From contig NZ_JACRSY010000003.1 in NCBI RefSeq assembly GCF_014384995.1, positions 62,001 to 126,000 on the forward strand: 64,000 nucleotides of DNA, read 5' to 3'. This DNA is from Zhenhengia yiwuensis. Lineage in GTDB: Bacteria > Bacillota > Clostridia > Lachnospirales > Cellulosilyticaceae. The translations under genes were made by a program, and so were the position numbers. Of this stretch, positions 59,661 through 64,000 are shown one piece after another; the stretch's first letter is position 1, and every line of letters begins with the position of its first letter. Below the pieces are notes generated by a model. It was not told the origin of the DNA, made no database searches, and saw only the letters and a program-made list of their open reading frames with translations.

Positions 59661-61196
59661 ATGAGTAAACAAACTACATTACTCCTTATCCTTGACGGAT
59701 TTGGAATCAATGATTTAAAAGATGGCAATGCTATCGCAAATGCAAACAAACCTAACCTTGACCGTATCATGGCAAAATATCCTACAGTGGCTGGATATGC
59801 AAGTGGTATGGCAGTAGGTCTTCCAGATGGCCAAATGGGTAACTCAGAAGTAGGTCACCTTAACATGGGCGCTGGACGTATTGTGTATCAAGAACTTACA
59901 CGTATCACTAAAGCAATCGCTGATGGAGATTTCTTCGAAAATGAAGCTTTAGCTGGTGCAATGCATAATGCAAAAGATAACGATAAAGCCCTTCACTTAT
60001 TTGGACTTTTATCAGATGGTGGTGTACACAGCCATAACACACATTTATATGGACTTTTAGAAATGGCTAAAAAATTTGGTCTTACAAAAGTTTATGTACA
60101 TGCATTCTTAGATGGTCGTGATACAGCTCCAGCTTCAGGTAAAGACTTCGTAGCTGCACTTGAAGACAAAATCAAAGAAATCGGCGTAGGTGAAATCGCT
60201 ACAATCTCAGGTCGTTACTATGCAATGGACCGTGATAACAGATGGGACCGCGTTGAGTTAGCATACAATGCTATCGTAAATGCACAAGGTGAAACAGCAA
60301 CTGATGCAGTAACTGCAATGGCTGATTCATATGCTAAAGAAGTATACGATGAATTCGTACTTCCAACAATCATTACAAAAGATGGTCAGCCAGTAGGTAA
60401 AGTAGAAGAAGGCGACTCAATAATCTTCTTTAACTTCCGTCCTGACCGTGCACGTGAAATGACTCGCGCATTCTGTGACGATGCATTTACAGGCTTTGAA
60501 AGAGATAGAGTGAATACTCACTTTGTAACTTTCACACAATACGATATTACAATTCCAAATAAAGAAGTAGCGTTTACACCACAAACACTTACTAACACAT
60601 TTGGCGAATTCCTTGCAAATGCAGGCAAATCTCAACTTCGTATTGCGGAAACAGAAAAATATGCTCACGTTACATTCTTCTTCAACGGTGGTGTAGAAGA
60701 TTCATATGAAAATGAAGACCGCGTATTAGTTTCTTCTCCAAAAGTAGCAACTTACGACCTTCAACCAGAAATGAGCGTAAACGAAGTATCTGATAAACTT
60801 GACGATGCTATTCGTAGTGGTAAATATGATGTAATCATTTGTAACTTTGCTAATCCAGATATGGTTGGTCATACAGGTAATATGGATGCTGCAGTAAGTG
60901 CTATTGAAGCAGTAGATGCAGCTGTTGGTAAAGTAATTACAGCAATTGAAGAAACAAATGGTTATGCTTTCATCTGCGCTGACCACGGTAATGCAGAACA
61001 AATGAAAGATTATGAAACAAACGGAGCATTTACAGCACATACTGTAAATCCAGTTCCATTCGTACTTGTTAATTACAAAGAAGGTGTAACTCTTAAAGAG
61101 GGCGGTAAACTTGCAGATATCGCACCAACACTTATTGAGATGATGGGTATGGAAAAACCAGCGGAGATGGACGGAGAGTCTCTACTCGTTAAATAA
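59661..61196 (+). CDS. gpmI: 2,3-Bisphosphoglycerate-independent phosphoglycerate mutase
   Basis: A 511-residue Mn-dependent alkaline-phosphatase-fold mutase. The catalytic serine is in MGNSEVGHLNMGAGR (about residue 62), metal ligands are in LLILDGFG, ANPDMVGHTG and ICADHGNAEQM. I start at the ATG at 59661, after GAAGGAGA; the longer frame runs back into tpiA. It feeds enolase, whose gene is separated by a 300-base structured leader. Confidence 0.95.
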   Translation: MSKQTTLLLILDGFGINDLKDGNAIANANKPNLDRIMAKYPTVAGYASGMAVGLPDGQMGNSEVGHLNMGAGRIVYQELTRITKAIADGDFFENEALAGAMHNAKDNDKALHLFGLLSDGGVHSHNTHLYGLLEMAKKFGLTKVYVHAFLDGRDTAPASGKDFVAALEDKIKEIGVGEIATISGRYYAMDRDNRWDRVELAYNAIVNAQGETATDAVTAMADSYAKEVYDEFVLPTIITKDGQPVGKVEEGDSIIFFNFRPDRAREMTRAFCDDAFTGFERDRVNTHFVTFTQYDITIPNKEVAFTPQTLTNTFGEFLANAGKSQLRIAETEKYAHVTFFFNGGVEDSYENEDRVLVSSPKVATYDLQPEMSVNEVSDKLDDAIRSGKYDVIICNFANPDMVGHTGNMDAAVSAIEAVDAAVGKVITAIEETNGYAFICADHGNAEQMKDYETNGAFTAHTVNPVPFVLVNYKEGVTLKEGGKLADIAPTLIEMMGMEKPAEMDGESLLVK

Positions 61197-61499
61197 GGAT
61201 TGGAATTTTTTCGGGGCAAGAGGGCTATTTTTAGAAGAGACGTAAAGTTAATAGGCTATGACTCATATAAAGGTTAAGAAGGCTTAAGCTAAAGTGTGAT
61301 GCAAATTTTAGAGTGCCTAAGTCTAAACATAAGGAGTTAGGCAAGTTAGGCTTCGGGCAGGAATGTCTAACTTAGCCTGATTCATGTAATGAAATAGTGT
61401 AATTTTGGTATAAGGTGGATACACTTTGAGTATGATTAGATAAAAAGTGGAGATAATAAAACTTCGATATTTAAGCATGCTGAAAGGAGTTATACACAT
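61197..61499 (+). other. Structured leader region between gpmI and eno
   Basis: No gene. TGCCTAA (61314-61320) can pair with TTAGGCA (61337-61343), but that second segment is also part of AGGCAAGTTAG (61339-61349), which can pair with CTAACTTAGCCT (61367-61378, one bulge). The two pairings exclude each other. CTTCGG, a UUCG tetraloop, lies at 61351-61356. No terminator T-run is seen, and the promoter for eno, if separate, is unclear. Confidence 0.5.
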
Positions 61500-62819
61500 A
61501 TGAAAGGTTACATTGAGATTTTGGATGTATTTGCAAGAGAGGTGTTAGACTCTAGAGCTAATCCAACAGTTGAAGTAGAAGTGATTGTTGAAGGAGATTA
61601 CGTTGGGCGCGCCATCGTACCTTCAGGAGCTTCTACAGGAGAGCTTGAAGCTATAGAGCTTCGAGATGGAGATACTTCTAGATACTTAGGTAAAGGTGTG
61701 CAAAAAGCCGTTAAAAATGTCAATGATATCATTGCAGAAGAAGTTATAGGTATGAATGCCCTTGATCAAGCTGCAATAGACAAAGTGATGATAGACTTAG
61801 ATGGCACACCAAACAAGAGTAAGTTAGGTGCAAATGCGATACTAGGTGTGTCTATGGCAGTGGCAAAAGCAGCTACAAAAGCACAAAGCATGCCTCTTTA
61901 TCAATACTTAGGTGGGATAAATGCTAAAGTGCTACCTGTACCTATGATGAATATTCTAAATGGCGGGGAGCATGCCGATAACACAGTAGACCTTCAAGAA
62001 TTCATGATTATGCCTGTAGGGGCAACATCCTTTAAAGAAGCACTTTGTATGTGTAGTGAGATTTATCACACACTTAAGAAAGTACTTAATGATAAAGGAC
62101 TGGCTACAGGGGTAGGAGATGAAGGTGGTTTTGCACCAGACCTTGCAACTTCAGAAGAAGTCCTTACACTTATTGTACTGGCAATCGAAAAAGCTGGCTA
62201 TAAGCCAGGAGAAGAAGTACGCATCGCAATGGATGCTGCAGCATCTGAACTTTATAATGATGTAGATGGTAAGTACTATTTCAAAGGCGAAAGCAAAATG
62301 AAAGGTACACAAATTGTACGTACATCCGAGGAAATGGTCGATTACTACGAAAATCTTGTGAATCAATTCCCTATCATTTCTATTGAAGATGGTTTAGGGG
62401 AAAAAGATTGGGACGGATGGGCACTCCTAAGTGAACGTTTAGGAGACCGTATCCAATTAGTAGGAGACGATTTATTCGTAACCAATACAAGTATCTTGGA
62501 AAAAGGTATCCTCAAAAAAGTGGGCAACTCCATTCTTATTAAAGTCAATCAAATTGGTACACTTACTGAAACTTTCAATGCTATTGAGATGGCGAATAGA
62601 GCGGGTTATACTGCAGTCGTATCACACCGCTCAGGGGAATCAGAAGATGCTACCATAGCTGATATTGTTGTTGCAGTCAATGCAGGACAAATTAAAACTG
62701 GTGCGCCGGCCCGTGCTGATCGTACCGCAAAATATAACCAACTTCTTCGCATAGAAGAAGAGCTTGGTGAAGTAGCTGAATATAGAGGACTTCGTTCTTT
62801 CTTCAATCTTACTAGGTAA
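61500..62819 (+). CDS. eno: Enolase
   Basis: A 439-residue enzyme converting 2-phosphoglycerate to phosphoenolpyruvate, also a likely RNA degradosome partner. N-terminal AREVLDSRANPTVEVEV, the loop PSGASTGELEAIELRD, metal aspartate/glutamates in MDAAASELYND and SIEDGLGEKDWDGW, catalytic lysine in ILIKVNQIGTLTE, and SHRSGESEDATIADI (usually SHRSGETED). ATG after AAAGGAG. It ends the glycolytic gene cluster; a hairpin follows. Confidence 0.96.
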   Translation: MKGYIEILDVFAREVLDSRANPTVEVEVIVEGDYVGRAIVPSGASTGELEAIELRDGDTSRYLGKGVQKAVKNVNDIIAEEVIGMNALDQAAIDKVMIDLDGTPNKSKLGANAILGVSMAVAKAATKAQSMPLYQYLGGINAKVLPVPMMNILNGGEHADNTVDLQEFMIMPVGATSFKEALCMCSEIYHTLKKVLNDKGLATGVGDEGGFAPDLATSEEVLTLIVLAIEKAGYKPGEEVRIAMDAAASELYNDVDGKYYFKGESKMKGTQIVRTSEEMVDYYENLVNQFPIISIEDGLGEKDWDGWALLSERLGDRIQLVGDDLFVTNTSILEKGILKKVGNSILIKVNQIGTLTETFNAIEMANRAGYTAVVSHRSGESEDATIADIVVAVNAGQIKTGAPARADRTAKYNQLLRIEEELGEVAEYRGLRSFFNLTR

Positions 62820-62855
62820 ACACACAAATAAGACGAAGTATCATAAAATAGTGTC

Positions 62856-62898
62856 AGAAAGTGCAGCATACTCATTAGAAGAGTATGCTGCACTTTCT
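62856..62898 (+). terminator. Terminator after eno
   Basis: A perfect 18-bp stem (62856-62873 with 62881-62898), 7-nt loop, short T-rich tail. Confidence 0.85.
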
Positions 62899-63030
62899 TA
62901 TTATCTAGAGATTGGGGGGCTCCATGCAGAATAAGGGGTATAGATAAAGGGGCTTTAAGGGATTACTAGGAGAGTAGCATATAGTATAAACTGAAAGTCT
63001 ATATAAACAAGATAGGAAGTTTAGATAAGG

Positions 63031-63059
63031 TTGATGCAACAAATAAATTCAATTATAAT
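63031..63059 (+). promoter_or_regulatory. Promoter of the oligopeptidase gene
   Basis: -35 TTGATG (63031-63036), 17-bp spacer, -10 TATAAT (63054-63059), about 40 bases before the start codon. Confidence 0.7.
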
Positions 63060-63100
63060 AAATATTAAGAAAATAATTTCTAAGAAAGAAGGACAAAAAA

Positions 63101-64000
63101 ATGAAATTTAAAGAGTTTAAGTATGAAAGACCAGACTTCGAAGTTTTCAAAGAAACTCTCTCTAAAATGACACAAGAACTCAAAAATGCTGATACAAGCC
63201 AAGCACAAATTGAGAAGGTTAAAGAAATTCATCATTATATAAACACCGTTATGACAGAAGCGGATATTGCAACTGTACGTTATACAATCAACACAAAAGA
63301 TGCTTTCTATGAAGGAGAAAGTGATTATTGGGATGAGTATGCTCCAATGTATGGAGAAGTCATCAATAATTTTGAAGCAGCCATGCTGGATTCTCCTTTT
63401 AGAACTGAGTTAGAAGAGGAATTTAGCAAGCAGTATTTTGATATTATGGAAAACTCAAGGCTAACTTTCTCACCAGAGATTATGGAGGAGATGAAGCAAG
63501 AAAATAAACTTGTGACAGAATACAACAAACTCATTGCTTCTGCTGAAATTGAGTTTGAAGGTCAGACTTATAATTTATCAGGCCTTAGACCATTTATGCT
63601 TTCTAAAGATAGAGAGACAAGAAAACGTGCTCATGAAGCATATTTTAGTTTTTTTGAGGCTCATGAGACTAAGATAGATGAATTATTTGATAAGATGGTA
63701 CAAATAAGAGATCAAAAAGCTAAAAAATTAGGCTTTAAAGACTATGTAGAGTTTGGTTATCGTCTTATGAATCGTAATGACTATAATAGAGATATGGTAG
63801 CAAACTACAGAAAACAAGTATTAGAAGATATTGTGCCTGTAGCAAATGAACTTTATGCACGTCAGGCAAAACGTTTAGGACTTGACCATTTAGCTTATTA
63901 TGATGTGGATTTTGAGTTTAATAGTGGAAATGCAACGCCACAAGGAGATTCTACATTTATTTTAGAAAATGGTAAAAAGATGTACAGTGAGCTTTCTCCT
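63101..64000 (+). CDS. M3-family oligoendopeptidase (PepF-like), N-terminal part
   Basis: An open frame of 300 codons running off the window edge, starting MKFKEFKYERPDFEVFKET after AGAAGGA. The sequence (RPFMLSKDRETRKRAHEAYF, then KLGFKDYVEFGYRLMNRNDY) matches the helical N-terminal domain of M3 oligoendopeptidases, cytoplasmic zinc enzymes that cut peptides of roughly 6-20 residues. The HExxH zinc motif would lie beyond the window, so the catalytic part is unseen. Own promoter. Confidence 0.9.
   Translation, partial: MKFKEFKYERPDFEVFKETLSKMTQELKNADTSQAQIEKVKEIHHYINTVMTEADIATVRYTINTKDAFYEGESDYWDEYAPMYGEVINNFEAAMLDSPFRTELEEEFSKQYFDIMENSRLTFSPEIMEEMKQENKLVTEYNKLIASAEIEFEGQTYNLSGLRPFMLSKDRETRKRAHEAYFSFFEAHETKIDELFDKMVQIRDQKAKKLGFKDYVEFGYRLMNRNDYNRDMVANYRKQVLEDIVPVANELYARQAKRLGLDHLAYYDVDFEFNSGNATPQGDSTFILENGKKMYSELSP

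Overview
The window is AT-rich, densely coded chromosomal DNA from an anaerobic, probably endospore-forming member of the Clostridia. The evidence is a SpoVB-type flippase, a clostridial 2x[4Fe-4S] ferredoxin, a CggR-headed glycolytic operon, GG-rich ribosome binding sites, and frequent TTG/GTG starts. A Lachnospirales/Cellulosilyticum-like host is my inference; no rRNA or other marker is present to prove it. I see no rRNA, tRNA, CRISPR array, prophage or replication origin. One intact IS3-family element is present.

Layout. 1-8.7 kb: the 3' end of a sensor kinase gene, a THUMP-type RNA methyltransferase, a TrmB-like regulator with lysA, rarA, spoVB, a small alarmone synthetase, homoserine O-acetyltransferase (metA) and a small acidic membrane protein. 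8.8-15 kb: topB, ferredoxin, an amino acid permease and typA. 15-19.7 kb: a four-gene BMP-type nucleoside ABC importer. 19.8-25.5 kb: an Fe-S/siroheme-reductase-like protein overlapping a UDG-fold protein, then a MarR-controlled heterodimeric ABC exporter. 25.6-30.6 kb: an ArsR regulator with a NifX-like protein, a decayed small gene, a LysO lysine exporter split into two genes, an EutH-like transporter and small or unknown proteins. 30.8-45.7 kb: branched-chain amino acid biosynthesis (ilvB-ilvN-ilvC-leuA-leuC-leuD-leuB-ilvE, then ilvD and a second ilvB), interrupted by the IS element and a 6-phosphogluconolactonase-like gene. 45.8-49.8 kb: a small unknown protein, an ADP-ribosylglycohydrolase with an altered metal site, a GH3 enzyme, a candidate structured RNA, and a Gx-transporter/NusG-domain-II pair. 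49.9-53.2 kb: iscR-iscS-iscU-mnmA. 53.4-55.1 kb: a Na/Pi cotransporter. 55.2-62.8 kb: cggR-gapA-pgk-tpiA-gpmI-eno. The window ends inside an M3-family oligoendopeptidase gene.

The two large blocks each form a coherent pathway. The ilv/leu block carries pyruvate through the isoleucine, valine and leucine routes and has a CodY-box-like site plus an attenuator-like hairpin in its leader. The cggR block encodes all of lower glycolysis from glyceraldehyde-3-phosphate to phosphoenolpyruvate. The isc block makes Fe-S clusters and passes sulfur to tRNA thiolation through MnmA.

I found no clearly new defence or mobile system. The observations most worth a second look are: a ~145-nt candidate structured RNA near 48.6 kb; an ADP-ribosylglycohydrolase whose C-terminal metal-binding aspartates are both asparagine; a sulfite-reductase-like protein with an altered cofactor cysteine set, translationally coupled to a UDG-fold protein; a phosphoglycerate kinase with a four-cysteine tail; two divergent acetolactate synthases; an IS inserted into the loop of what looks like a former bidirectional terminator; and an eno leader with mutually exclusive pairings.
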